Shown here piece after piece: positions 24,725-33,637 of a stretch of 64,000 nucleotides of DNA (its first letter is position 1; each line of letters begins with the position of its first letter). A model generated the notes under the pieces. That model ran no database searches, was not told where the DNA came from, and saw only the letters and a program-made list of their open reading frames with translations. Both the position numbers and the translations under genes were made by a program. The stretch is from Actinomadura citrea. Its GTDB lineage: Bacteria > Actinomycetota > Actinomycetes > Streptosporangiales > Streptosporangiaceae. The stretch spans positions 7,728,669 to 7,792,668 of the forward strand of contig NZ_JACCBT010000001.1 in assembly GCF_013409045.1 (NCBI RefSeq). Reading direction: 5' to 3'.

Positions 24725-25672
24725 TCAGTAGGTGCTGAGGATTCGCGCGAGTACCCGCGGCGTCTGCTCGGGCGGTGCGGCCTCGGTGACCAGCGTGTTG
24801 AAAATGTGCCAGTGGTGCTCGATCTCGGCGCGCCGCGTCGGATAGACGGCATTGTCGGGGCGCTCCAGATAGACCATGTCCTGCAGCCCCTGCTGCGGGA
24901 ACCGGACGAGGGTGAGCGACCCGTCGCCGGCCACCTGGCCGGAGATGCCGAGCGGCGCGATCTGGATGGTGACGTTGGGCCGCCTGCACTGCTCGATGAT
25001 GTGCCGGATCTGCATGCGCATCGTCGCGGGCGCGCAGGCGGGACGCCACAGCGCCCCCTCGTCCAGCACGACCCAGAGGTTGAGCGGGCGCGGCCGGCGG
25101 CGCAGGACGCGCTGGCGCCGCATCCGGAACTCCACGCGCCGCTCGACCTCCGCCTCGGACTCGGGGCGCAGGCGGCGCACCAGGTCGCGGGCATAGTCCT
25201 CGGTCTGCAGCAGGCCGGGGACGAACTAGGCCTCGAACGTGCGGACCAGCTTGGCCGCCTGCTCGGCGCTGAGGTAGTCGCGGACCCAGCGCGGCACGAT
25301 GTCGCCGTCGCCGTGCCACCAGGGCCGGGCGCCGGTCTGCTCGGCGAGGGCGAGCAGGGTCGCGCGCTCGCCGGGGTCGGTGCCGTAGCGATCGAGCAGC
25401 CCGGCGACGTCGCCGGCCTTGGCACGGGTGCGGCCCAGCTCCAGCCGGGTGATCTTCGACTCGGACGCGCCGATCGCCAGGCCCGCCCTGGGCCGGGACA
25501 GACCGGCCGCCTCGCGCAGCTCGCGGAGCCGCCTGGCGAGCAGCATGCGCGGGACGAGCGGGTCGCCCTGCGCGCGGACCGTACCGGCCGGAGAGCTCCG
25601 CGCCGGCGCCGGTTTCCTGTTGCCGGTGATCGTGACGGAGGCCAAGGGGGACTCCTCATCGGAAGACGGCAT
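24725..25672 (-). pseudogene. XRE/DUF5753 transcriptional regulator interrupted by one in-frame stop
   Basis: One continuous frame encodes an N-terminal helix-turn-helix (LRELREAAGLSRPRAGLAIG, then ESKITRLELGRTRA) and, after it, the DUF5753 domain. A TAG at 25226-25228 follows KLVRTFEA. The very next codons read FVPGLLQTEDYARDLVRRL, the hallmark start of DUF5753. The frame then runs on to a normal C-terminus (PLGISGQVAGDGSLTLVRF). The two halves together would be the usual 280-315 residues. One base change from a sense codon such as CAG or GAG explains it. It is a pseudogene, an allele with residual function, or a sequencing error. Such regulators often pair with PF04672 methyltransferases, as here. 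Confidence 0.8.
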
Positions 25673-25783
25673 GGACGACCGCTCCGACTATAGTTCACGC
25701 TGCGCGTCGGAGATAAGACCGTATGTTACCTACCGTCCGGGCCACGTGGCCCGGCCCCCGGAGGCGGTTCTCGGCACGGCGCG

Positions 25784-26587
25784 TCAGGGTTTACGGGCCA
25801 CCCCGCACCTGGTCGGCAGATTCGCGCCCTCGATCGGCCCCACTTCGGGGCGCCACGCCCCGCTCGTCACCAGACCCGGTTCCTCGATCTCCAGGCCGTC
25901 GAAGTAGCCGCGGATGAACTCGGGGGTGCGCAGCCGGAACGGGATCGCGCCGGTCTCGTCGTAGGCGCGCTGCGCCGCGTTGAACCTCTCGTCCTCGTCG
26001 GTGGAGTCGTGCAGGATGAGGTAGCTCCCGGACGGCAGCGGGTCCATCAGCCCGCGGACGACGTCGTACGCCTCGTCCGGGTCGACGATGTGCCCCAGCA
26101 CACCGATGATCATCAGCCCGACGGGCTGGGACAGGTCCAGCAGCTCCGAGGCCCGATCCATGATCGTCTTCGGGTCGTGCAGGTCGCAGTCGATGTAGGA
26201 GGTGCGGCCCTCGTTCATCAGGGCGCGGGCGTGCGCGAGGACGAGCGGGTCGTTGTCGACGTAGACGACCTTGGCGTCGGGGGCGGCGCGGCGGGCCATC
26301 TCGTGGGTGTTGTCGACGGTGGGCAGGCCGGTCCCGCAGTCCATGAACTGGCGGATCCCGCGCTCGCGGGCCAGGAACCGGATCGCCCGGTCCATGAAGT
26401 AGCGGCCGGCGCGGGCGATCTCCACGATGCCCGGGTAGAGCCTGACGTAGTGGTCGCCGGCGACCCGGTCGATCTCGTAGTTGTCGGTCCCCCCGAGCCA
26501 GTAGTTCCAGATCCGCGCCGACTGCGGGACATCAGTGTTGATCTTGGCGTCCGATCCCTTTCCCGGGCCCCGGGTGGCATCCGTCAT
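25784..26587 (-). CDS. SAM-dependent methyltransferase, PF04672 (DUF574) family
   Basis: The protein has 267 residues and starts at ATG behind AAGGAGCG. The family signature SARIWNYWLGGTDNYEIDR is followed by a degenerate SAM-binding loop (QFMDCGTGLPTVDNTHEMA) and VVYVDNDPLVLAHARAL, where the acidic residue binds SAM ribose. These proteins are abundant in actinomycetes, often next to XRE/DUF5753 regulators. Substrates are mostly unknown. The adjoining regulator (24725-25672) is broken, so control of this gene may have changed. Confidence 0.85.
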   Translation of the reverse strand: MTDATRGPGKGSDAKINTDVPQSARIWNYWLGGTDNYEIDRVAGDHYVRLYPGIVEIARAGRYFMDRAIRFLARERGIRQFMDCGTGLPTVDNTHEMARRAAPDAKVVYVDNDPLVLAHARALMNEGRTSYIDCDLHDPKTIMDRASELLDLSQPVGLMIIGVLGHIVDPDEAYDVVRGLMDPLPSGSYLILHDSTDEDERFNAAQRAYDETGAIPFRLRTPEFIRGYFDGLEIEEPGLVTSGAWRPEVGPIEGANLPTRCGVARKP

Positions 26588-27080
26588 GTCTGACGCTCCT
26601 TCCAGCAGGTACGGGCACCTCTCGCGGCAAACTTAGACCCCGCACCTCAAGAGCGGCCGAAAAAGCGGAATTCGGACCTGTCCGCCTGCCCATTCAGGAC
26701 GATAATGAATACGCAGGGTGGTCAGAACGCCGAAAACGGTGGGGCGCGTGCGCCCGGTGTGACGAAGGTGATCCGAGAACGGACCCGCCGGGCGGACATC
26801 GACGGACGACCGAAATGATCACTTACGGCGAAGACAGGGATGGCTGTCCGCGCCGCCATGTTGACCGGACCGCGCCATCCGGGAATTCATTGTCACTCTT
26901 TTTCGAGATTTTGCCGTAACAGGCCGCCCTCATTACGAAGACCCAAGCCCCCTAAGACCGTCCATAGCAGATGATTCTGGAAACGGCGATGGCGCCGCCC
27001 GCACCTGATCACCGCCCTGGAATGCGGCGTTTCGGGCATTCGACTCATCCAGCCCAGGACCGCCCGGCCGGGGACGGCCC
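26588..27080. other. 493-bp intergenic region without a gene
   Basis: It is somewhat AT-richer near 26690-26960 than its surroundings. I find only short frames without coding character, and a weak ATTCA/TGAAT inverted repeat near 26694-26712. It contains the upstream region of the PF04672 gene. Confidence 0.5.
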
Positions 27081-28124
27081 TCAGCGGCCCGCCCAGACGG
27101 CGATCGCGAGCGCCACCCGGTCCTCGAACCGCATCGGGTCGCGGCCGGTCAGCGACTCGATCCGGGACAGCCGGTGGCGCAGGGTGTTCGGATGAAGGAA
27201 CAGGGCCCGCGACGTCGCGCCGACCGCGCCGCCCATGTCCAGGAAGGTGCGCAGCGTCTCGATGAGGCGGGTGCCGTGCGCGGCGTCGTAGTCGCTCAGC
27301 GGCCGGCCGATCTGCTCGGCGAACGGGGCCAGCTGGTCCTGGTCGAGGCGGCCGAGGAGGGCCTGGAAGGTGGCGAGGTCGGCGGCGTGCACGACCCCGC
27401 CGGTGCGGCGCGCGGCGTCCAGCGCGGTGAGGCTCTCGGCGAGCGAGAGCGGCAGGTGCTCCAGCGGGCCGGGGCTGCCGACCCCGGCGGGCTCGGCCCA
27501 GGCGTGGGCGTCGTTGGTGACGAGCAGCGCCGTGTCGTCGTCCAGGCCGAGGACGCCGGGCAGCTCCTCCTCGACCGCGCCGTCCATCGCGATCACCAGC
27601 AGGGACGCGTGGTCGAGCCCGGCGTCGTCGATCCGGGGGCGCAGCGCCTCGGCGGACGCGAGCCCGTCGCGCACCATGCGCAGCAGCCGCCCGGTCTCCT
27701 CCCGCTCGTGCCGCTCGTCTCCGGCGGAGGCGAGCCGCTCGGCGAACCACTCGGTGAACCCGAGGAACGGGATCTCCGGCGGCACCTCCAGCAGCGGGAG
27801 GCCGACGCGGTCGCAGGCGGCGCGCAGCTCCTCGGGTACGGCGTCGGTCATGTCGCCGACGCCGTAGCCGATCGCGCTCGCGCGGCCGGCCTTGACCGAG
27901 TCGGCGAACGCGGCGCACGCGCCGGCGTCCCGCAGCGACGCGCCGACCGTCAGCACGACCTCGTGCCCGCGCAGGTAGGGGGCGGGGTCGAGCAGCTCGG
28001 TGGAGTGCGCCCAGCGGACCGGGCGGTCGAGGCCGTTCTGCCCGGCGACCAGGCGCAGCCGGAAGCGCGGCACCTCCAGGAGCTGCCGGACGGTGACGTG
28101 CGGCAGCGCGGGATCGCTGGTCAC
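27081..28124 (-). CDS. PucR-family transcriptional regulator
   Basis: The protein has 347 residues and a GTG start. The N-terminal PucR domain starts VTVRQLLEVPRFRLRLVAGQ and contains the typical RPVRWAHSTELLDPAPYLRGHE. A GGDEF-like middle part follows. The C-terminal HTH_30 domain reads ETLRTFLDMGGAVGATSRAL then LHPNTLRHRLSRIESLTGRD. PucR regulators commonly sense nitrogen-compound or aromatic metabolites and control adjacent catabolic genes. The divergent SDR pair at 28302-29746 is the likely target, with about 180 bp between the starts. Ligand is unknown. Confidence 0.88.
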   Translation of the reverse strand: MTSDPALPHVTVRQLLEVPRFRLRLVAGQNGLDRPVRWAHSTELLDPAPYLRGHEVVLTVGASLRDAGACAAFADSVKAGRASAIGYGVGDMTDAVPEELRAACDRVGLPLLEVPPEIPFLGFTEWFAERLASAGDERHEREETGRLLRMVRDGLASAEALRPRIDDAGLDHASLLVIAMDGAVEEELPGVLGLDDDTALLVTNDAHAWAEPAGVGSPGPLEHLPLSLAESLTALDAARRTGGVVHAADLATFQALLGRLDQDQLAPFAEQIGRPLSDYDAAHGTRLIETLRTFLDMGGAVGATSRALFLHPNTLRHRLSRIESLTGRDPMRFEDRVALAIAVWAGR

Positions 28125-28301
28125 AGCCTCACCCTCTCACCCCGGCCGGGCGCCGTCCCGCGCCCGTGACCGTGTTTTGGGCAAGTGCACGAAAGGTCGG
28201 GCGCGCCGTGGTGGGTTCGGCCAAGAAATCCCCATGTCGCTTGTCACCAGCGGTTATGCCGGGTTTGCCTGGTGCTTTCGGAGCGTTTGCGAGGTGATCT
28301 C

Positions 28302-28997
28302 ATGGACGGGCGGGTCGTGCTCGTCACCGGGGCGGCCGGTGGCGTCGGCTCCGCGCTGGTGCGCGAGCTGGCGGGGCGCGGCTGGCGGACGGCGGGACTC
28401 GACCTGCGCCAGGCCCCGGACACCGACCACTCGGTGAGCGTGGACGTGGCGGAACCCGCGCAGGTGTGCGCGGCGGTCCGGCGGATCGAGCGCGAGCTCG
28501 GCCCGGTCGAGGCGGCGGTGTGCGCGGCCGGGCGCCACTCGATCGTCCCGGTGTCCGACATCGCCTGGCCCGACTGGCGGCGGATGCTGCGGGTGCACCT
28601 CGGCGGCGTGGTCAACGTGTGCTCGGCCGTCGCGCCGGGGATGGCCGAGCGCGGCCGGGGCAGCATGGTGGCGGTCGCCTCCCACCTCGCCGTCGGCGGC
28701 GCGAGCGCCGAGGCGCACTACTCGGCGGCCACCGGCGCGGTGATCGGGTTCCTCCGGTCGCTGGCGGCGGAGCTGGGACCGGCCGGGGTACGGGTGAACG
28801 CGTTGGCGCCCGGCCCGACCGACACGCCGATGCTCCCATCGGACTCGCCCTGGCGCAGGCCGTCCTTCCTGCAGGGTCTGCCGGCCGGGCGGCTGACGTC
28901 CCCGGAGGAGGTCGCGCTCGCGGCCGCCTTCCTCATCGAGGACGCCACGTTCTGCACCGGCGAGGTCCTCTCCCCGAACGCCGGGACGGTGCTCTGA
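28302..28997 (+). CDS. SDR-family oxidoreductase lacking the catalytic Lys
   Basis: The protein has 231 residues from an ATG behind GAGGTGA (28291-28297). An upstream frame extension lacks bias. VTGAAGGVGSALVRELAGRG is the TGxxxGxG cofactor loop and CAAGRH stands for NNAG. The active site reads HYSAATGAV: the Tyr is present but the Lys of YxxxK is Thr. Such a change usually cripples dehydrogenase activity, so this may be a non-catalytic partner of the next SDR. Its stop overlaps the next start (TGATG), so the two are translationally coupled. Pairs of this kind can form heteromeric SDRs. Confidence 0.8.
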   Translation: MDGRVVLVTGAAGGVGSALVRELAGRGWRTAGLDLRQAPDTDHSVSVDVAEPAQVCAAVRRIERELGPVEAAVCAAGRHSIVPVSDIAWPDWRRMLRVHLGGVVNVCSAVAPGMAERGRGSMVAVASHLAVGGASAEAHYSAATGAVIGFLRSLAAELGPAGVRVNALAPGPTDTPMLPSDSPWRRPSFLQGLPAGRLTSPEEVALAAAFLIEDATFCTGEVLSPNAGTVL

Positions 28998-29746
28998 TGA
29001 CGATCGCGCTGATCACCGGGGCCGCCGGCGGGCTCGGCACGGCCGTGGCGCGCCGGCTCGCGGCCGACGGCCGCCTGGTCGTTCTCAACGACCAGCCCGG
29101 ACGGGACGTGGCCGGGCTCGCCGCCGAACTGAACGGCGTCGCCGCGTCGGCCGACGTCTCCGACCCGGCGGCTGTGAGCGCGATGGTGGCGGAGGTCGAG
29201 CGCCGTACGGGCGGGCAGATCGCGCTCCTCGTCACCTGCGCCGCCCGGCTGGAGATGGCCCCGTTCACCGAGGTGGAGGACCTCGGCGACTGGTGGCGGA
29301 CGATCGACGCGGACCTCGGCGGGACGTTCGCGTGCGCGCAGGCCGTCATGCCGGGCATGGTCGAGCGCGGCGGCGGCCGGATGGTGTTCGTCGCGTCCGA
29401 GTGGGGCGTGATCGGATGGCCGAACGCGAGCGCCTATTCGGCGTCCAAGGCGGGCGTCATCGCGCTCGCCAAGTCGCTCGGCCGCGAACTGGCGCCCCTC
29501 GGCATCACGGTGAACGCCGTCGCGCCGGGTGCGATCGACACGCCGCTGCTGGAGAGGGACGCGGCGGCGGCGGGGGTGGGCGTCGAGGAGATCCGCGCCC
29601 GGTACGCCGCCCGGACGCCCCTCGGCCGGATCGCGACCCCCGAGGAGGTCGCGGCGGCGGTCGCGTTCCTGGCCGACGAGCGCCTCCCGACCCTCGTCGG
29701 CCAGATCCTCCACGTCAACGGCGGCACCATCCGCTCGCGCGCCTGA
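28997..29746 (+). CDS. SDR-family oxidoreductase (FabG-like)
   Basis: The protein has 249 residues. ITGAAGGLGTAVARRLAADG is the NAD(P) loop; VTCAAR replaces NNAG. FVASEWGVIG carries the catalytic Ser and SAYSASKAGVIALAKSL the intact YxxxK. PGAIDTPLLE and HVNGGTIRSRA complete the fold. The intact active site contrasts with the preceding coupled SDR. Substrate is unknown. The regulator divergent from the pair is of the PucR type, which suggests a catabolic role. The next gene is convergent, 7 bp after the stop. Confidence 0.85.
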   Translation: MTIALITGAAGGLGTAVARRLAADGRLVVLNDQPGRDVAGLAAELNGVAASADVSDPAAVSAMVAEVERRTGGQIALLVTCAARLEMAPFTEVEDLGDWWRTIDADLGGTFACAQAVMPGMVERGGGRMVFVASEWGVIGWPNASAYSASKAGVIALAKSLGRELAPLGITVNAVAPGAIDTPLLERDAAAAGVGVEEIRARYAARTPLGRIATPEEVAAAVAFLADERLPTLVGQILHVNGGTIRSRA

Positions 29747-29752
29747 CCGGCG

Positions 29753-32179
29753 TCACTCGCGGGCGCCCACGGCCTCCGCGGGGCGGGCGGCCATGGCGAG
29801 GCGTGCGGCCGGGAACGTCGCGGCCGCGGCGAGCGCGAGGCCCCAGGCGAGGACCCCCAGGTGGCCGAGGGGCGGGACCGACGGGGGGCCGCCCGTCATG
29901 CCCGCGCCGAACGCGGTGAGCGTGGCGAGGGCGATCGCGGTCCCGAGGACGGCGGCGATCACGGCGACGGCCAGCGTCTCCCACCCGAGCATCGCCATCA
30001 CCTGGCGCCGGGTCGTCCCGACCAGGCGCAGCAGGGCGAACTCGCGGGACCTGCCGGCGGTGGCCATCGCGAGGGTGTTCACCACGGCGATCGCGGTGAA
30101 CGCGATGATCAGCCCCATCGCGACGTAGGCGATCTCGGCGTTCCCCGCCGGGCCCGCCTCGGCGAGCGCGCCCGGGGCCGCGACCGGGAGACCGCGCGGG
30201 GGACCGCCCGCGATCAGCAGCGTGCCGCGGGGGTCGTCGACGTGGGCGGCCAGCAGGTCGCGGTCGACGGTGAGGTCGCCGAAGCCGAGGCCGCGCCCGT
30301 AGACCGCGACCACGGTGGGCTCGAACGGCGTGCCGTCGCCGAGGGTGAGCGGCAGCCGGTCCCCGGGCCGGACGCCGAGGCGCCGGGCGGCGGTGGCGCC
30401 GACCGCGATGCCGGACGCGTCCAGACGGTCGAGCGACCCGGCCCGGACGTCGAGGTCCATGGTGCGGTCGAGGCCCTCCGGGGTGACGCCCTGGACGCCG
30501 TAGTTCTCCAGGCCGACCCGGACGGTGCCGTGCAGGACCTCGGTCACGGCGGTCACGCCGGGCGTCCGGCGGATCCGCTCGGCGGTGCCGTGCGGAACCC
30601 TGGGACCGGCGGCGTGCGCGGCGACCGTGCCCTCGCTCGCCTGCCGTGTCGCGGCGTGGCCGATCGTCGTCTGCGTGAACAGGATCGTCGAGGTCAGCCC
30701 GATCATCAGGGTCAGCGGGGTGACGACGGACGCCAGGCGCCGCGCGCCCGCGGCGAGGTTGGCCGCCGCCAGGTGCCCGCCGCCCGGGAGGCGCCGGAGC
30801 GGGACGGCGAGCACGGCGGTCGCGGCCCGGACGACGGCGGGGCCGAGGAGCGCGACGGCCGCGGTCCAGACGATCGCGGTCAGCATCGTCACCGGGCTGG
30901 ACGCCGCCTCCGTGTCGAGGTGCGCCAGCAGCACCGTCAGGACGGCGGCCCCGGCCGCGACGGCGAGCCCGGCCGCGATCCGGACGGCGCCGAGCCGGGC
31001 GCGGCCCGTCGCCGCGTCGCCGAGGGCCTCGACGGGACGGACCCGGGCCGCCCCGCGGGCGGTGATCCGGGCGGCGGCCACGGCCGCGAGGACGGTGGCG
31101 AGCGCGGCGGCGAGCGGCGGGAACGGGCCGACGACGAGGTCCAGGTTCGGCGGGAGGGCGCCGAGCCCGCGGAACTCGTCCCGCAGCCGGAACGCCAGCG
31201 GCAGGCCGGCCGCCGCGCCGAGCGGTCCCGCGAGGAGCCCGACCAGCAGCGCCTCGCCCCCGATCATCCGGCGGACCTGCCGCGGCGTCGCGGCGACCGC
31301 CCGCAGCAGCGCGATCTCCCGCTCCCGCTGCCGCACCGACAGCGCGAACGTCCCGGACACCACGAGGACGGCGACGAGCAGGGCCGTCCCGCCGAGGGCG
31401 CCGCCCAGGGAGATCAGCTTGACGCGCGCCTTCTCCGCGCCGAGGAACTCCGCCCGCCCCCGGTCGCCGCCGGTGTGGACGGTCGCCGTGGTGCCGCGCA
31501 CGGCCTCCTCGACGGCACGGGCGGGGCCGTGCGCGCCGACGGCGGTGACCATGCCGTCGCGGCCGGCCAGTCGGGCCGCCTGAGCCGTCGAGAAGAAGAC
31601 GGCGGTCTGGTGAGCGAGCGCCTGCCGGGTCACGCCCACGACGCGGTAGGTGCCGGGGACGGCGGACTCGACCCGCACCGCCTTGCCCGGGTGCAGGCGG
31701 TGGGCGCGCGCCGTCGCGGCGTCGACCACGATCTCGTCGTCCGCGGCCGGGGCGCGGCCCTCGCGGAGGGTGAACGGGGTGAGCGCCGCGGACTCCCACC
31801 CGTGGCCCCAGGACGGGCGGTCTTTCGCGGCGGCGCCGATCTCGGCGGGGAACGTCACCTCGGTGACGACGCCCCGGACGCCGTCCGCCGCCCGGACCTT
31901 CGCGGCGACGGAGGCGGGCAGCCACACGCGCTCGGCGAGCGGCTTGGCCTTGTGCTTGCGCTTGCCCTTCTTCTTGACGATCACCTGGTGGACGGACTGG
32001 TCGCCGGTGACGACGACCGGCGCCCCCGCGTACCGCTCCGGCGCGACGGAGCCGCGCAGGCCGGTGTCGAGGAGGATGCCGCACGCGCAGACCAGGGCCG
32101 CCGCGCACAGCAGCGCGGCGAACGCCCCCGCGAAGCCCGCCTTGCGATGGCGCAGCGTGCCGAGCACGATTCCGAGCAT
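29753..32179 (-). CDS. ABC transporter permease, FtsX/MacB family
   Basis: The protein has 808 residues. The start ATG overlaps the ATPase stop (TGATG). An N-terminal membrane helix (GFAGAFAALLCAAALVCACG) precedes a large extracytoplasmic domain with a Lys-rich loop (VKKKGKRKHKAKPLAE). Two FtsX repeats follow; each has three to four helices and ends with a coupling sequence (REREIALLRAVAATPRQVRR and RSREFALLRLVGTTRRQVMA). Together with the MacB-like ATPase it forms a mechanotransmitting or exporting ABC complex. Neighbouring two-component genes suggest an antimicrobial-peptide or envelope-stress resistance transporter, by analogy with Bce-like and actinomycete homologues. This is inference. 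Confidence 0.88.
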   Translation of the reverse strand: MLGIVLGTLRHRKAGFAGAFAALLCAAALVCACGILLDTGLRGSVAPERYAGAPVVVTGDQSVHQVIVKKKGKRKHKAKPLAERVWLPASVAAKVRAADGVRGVVTEVTFPAEIGAAAKDRPSWGHGWESAALTPFTLREGRAPAADDEIVVDAATARAHRLHPGKAVRVESAVPGTYRVVGVTRQALAHQTAVFFSTAQAARLAGRDGMVTAVGAHGPARAVEEAVRGTTATVHTGGDRGRAEFLGAEKARVKLISLGGALGGTALLVAVLVVSGTFALSVRQREREIALLRAVAATPRQVRRMIGGEALLVGLLAGPLGAAAGLPLAFRLRDEFRGLGALPPNLDLVVGPFPPLAAALATVLAAVAAARITARGAARVRPVEALGDAATGRARLGAVRIAAGLAVAAGAAVLTVLLAHLDTEAASSPVTMLTAIVWTAAVALLGPAVVRAATAVLAVPLRRLPGGGHLAAANLAAGARRLASVVTPLTLMIGLTSTILFTQTTIGHAATRQASEGTVAAHAAGPRVPHGTAERIRRTPGVTAVTEVLHGTVRVGLENYGVQGVTPEGLDRTMDLDVRAGSLDRLDASGIAVGATAARRLGVRPGDRLPLTLGDGTPFEPTVVAVYGRGLGFGDLTVDRDLLAAHVDDPRGTLLIAGGPPRGLPVAAPGALAEAGPAGNAEIAYVAMGLIIAFTAIAVVNTLAMATAGRSREFALLRLVGTTRRQVMAMLGWETLAVAVIAAVLGTAIALATLTAFGAGMTGGPPSVPPLGHLGVLAWGLALAAAATFPAARLAMAARPAEAVGARE

Positions 32180-32910
32180 CACTTCCACGCTCCCAGCCGG
32201 GTCATGCGGGCGGCGACCCTGTCGCTGGACGGGGCGTCCATCGTGTCGACGATCCGTCCGTCCGCCAGGAACAGCACCGTGTCGGCGTAGGAGGCGGCGA
32301 CCGGGTCGTGCGTGACCATCACCACCGTCTGGCCCATGCCGTCCACGGTGTCCCGCAGCAGCGTCAGCACGTCCCGCGCCGTCATCGTGTCGAGCGCGCC
32401 CGTGGGCTCGTCCCCGAACACCACGTCCGGGCGCGTCACCAGGGCGCGCGCGATCGCGACCCGCTGCTGCTGCCCGCCGGACAGCTGCCCGGGCCGGTGC
32501 CCGGTCCGGTCCGCCAGCCCGACGCGGGCGACCACCTCGGTGAGCCACGCCTTGTCCGGGCGCGTGCGCGACAGGCGGAGCGGAAGGGTGATGTTCTGCT
32601 CCACGGTCAGCGACGGCACCAGGTTGAACGCCTGGAACACGAAGCCGACGCGCCGCCTGCGCAGCTCGGTCAGCCTCGTCTCGTTCATGGAGGACAGTTC
32701 GGTGTCCCCCAGCCGGACCGTGCCGGACGTGGGCGTGTCGAGACCCGCGGCGCAGTGCAGGAACGTGCTCTTGCCCGAGCCGGACGGCCCCATCACCGCC
32801 GTGAGGCGGCCCCGTGGGAGGGACGCCGTCACCTCCCGCAGCGCCGCCACCGCTCCCCTGCCCCGTCCGTAGACCTTGCTCACCGCGTTCATGCGCACCG
32901 CGTCGTTCAT
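32179..32910 (-). CDS. ABC transporter ATP-binding protein (MacB/LolD type)
   Basis: The protein has 243 residues. Walker A is MGPSGSGKSTFLHCAAGLD, the signature is QLSGGQQQRVAIARAL, and Walker B is VVFGDEPTGALD followed by the switch His in VMVTHDPVAASYAD. The KVYGRGRGAVAALREVT start is standard for this family. It is coupled to the FtsX-like permease (TGATG overlap) and divergent from a response regulator gene, with a 21-bp palindrome in the shared region. Confidence 0.93.
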   Translation of the reverse strand: MNDAVRMNAVSKVYGRGRGAVAALREVTASLPRGRLTAVMGPSGSGKSTFLHCAAGLDTPTSGTVRLGDTELSSMNETRLTELRRRRVGFVFQAFNLVPSLTVEQNITLPLRLSRTRPDKAWLTEVVARVGLADRTGHRPGQLSGGQQQRVAIARALVTRPDVVFGDEPTGALDTMTARDVLTLLRDTVDGMGQTVVMVTHDPVAASYADTVLFLADGRIVDTMDAPSSDRVAARMTRLGAWK

Positions 32911-32964
32911 GCCTGCCAGTCTTGTGACCTGCGGTTCCGGCCACCAGAGAGGAGATCATCGACC

Positions 32965-32985
32965 ACCCGTGACCTCGTCACGGGT
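32965..32985. promoter_or_regulatory. Palindrome in the divergent ABC / response-regulator promoter
   Basis: ACCCGTGAC-CTC-GTCACGGGT is a perfect 9-bp inverted repeat with a 3-bp centre, midway between starts at 32910 and 33032. It is a good candidate binding site for the response regulator encoded next to it. Confidence 0.5.
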
Positions 32986-33031
32986 CCGGGCGTGACGCCG
33001 TCGGCCGGCCGGCGGCTGGTAGACATGAGCC

Positions 33032-33637
33032 GTGATCAAGGTGCTTCTGGCCGACGACCACCATGTGGTGCGCGGCGCCCTCGCCGCGCTGCTGGCGCTC
33101 GAACCCGACCTCACCGTGGTCGCCGAGGTCGAGCGCGGGGACGAGGTGCTGCCCGCGGCCCGCTCGTCCCGTCCCGACGTCGCCGTGCTGGACATCGACA
33201 TGCCGGGCCTGGACGGCCTGGCGGCCGCGGCGGCGCTGCGCGAGGCCGTCCCGGACGTCGCGACGCTGGTGCTCACCGGGCACGGCAAGCCCGGTCACCT
33301 GCGCCGCGCCCTGACGGCGGGCGTGCGCGGGTTCCTGCTGAAGACGGCGCCGCCGGACGAGCTGGCCGCCGGCATCCGCAAGGTCGCCGCCGGGGAGCGC
33401 GTCCTCGACCCGAACCTGGCGCTCACCGCCTGGGACCTCGCCGACAACCCGCTCACCCCGCGCGAGACCGACGTGCTGCGGCTCGCGGCGGAGGGCGCGG
33501 ACGCCCCGGAGATCGCCGGGCGCCTCCATCTGTCCGCCGGGACGGTGCGCAACTACCTGACGGCCGCCGTCACCAAGCTCGGCGCCCGCAACCGCACCGA
33601 TGCCGCTCGCATCGCGCGTGAGGCGGGCTGGCTCTAG
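33032..33637 (+). CDS. NarL/LuxR-family response regulator
   Basis: The protein has 201 residues and a GTG start. The receiver domain has the acidic pocket (LLADDHH), phospho-acceptor Asp in VAVLDIDMPGLDG, Thr in LVLTGHG and Lys in FLLKTAPP. The C-terminal LuxR helix-turn-helix is LTPRETDVLRLAAEGADAPE and HLSAGTVRNYLTAAVTKLGA. Its 3' end overlaps the convergent kinase gene by four bases, the reverse of the usual kinase-regulator operon order. It is divergent from the ABC exporter genes, its probable targets. Confidence 0.92.
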   Translation: MIKVLLADDHHVVRGALAALLALEPDLTVVAEVERGDEVLPAARSSRPDVAVLDIDMPGLDGLAAAAALREAVPDVATLVLTGHGKPGHLRRALTAGVRGFLLKTAPPDELAAGIRKVAAGERVLDPNLALTAWDLADNPLTPRETDVLRLAAEGADAPEIAGRLHLSAGTVRNYLTAAVTKLGARNRTDAARIAREAGWL

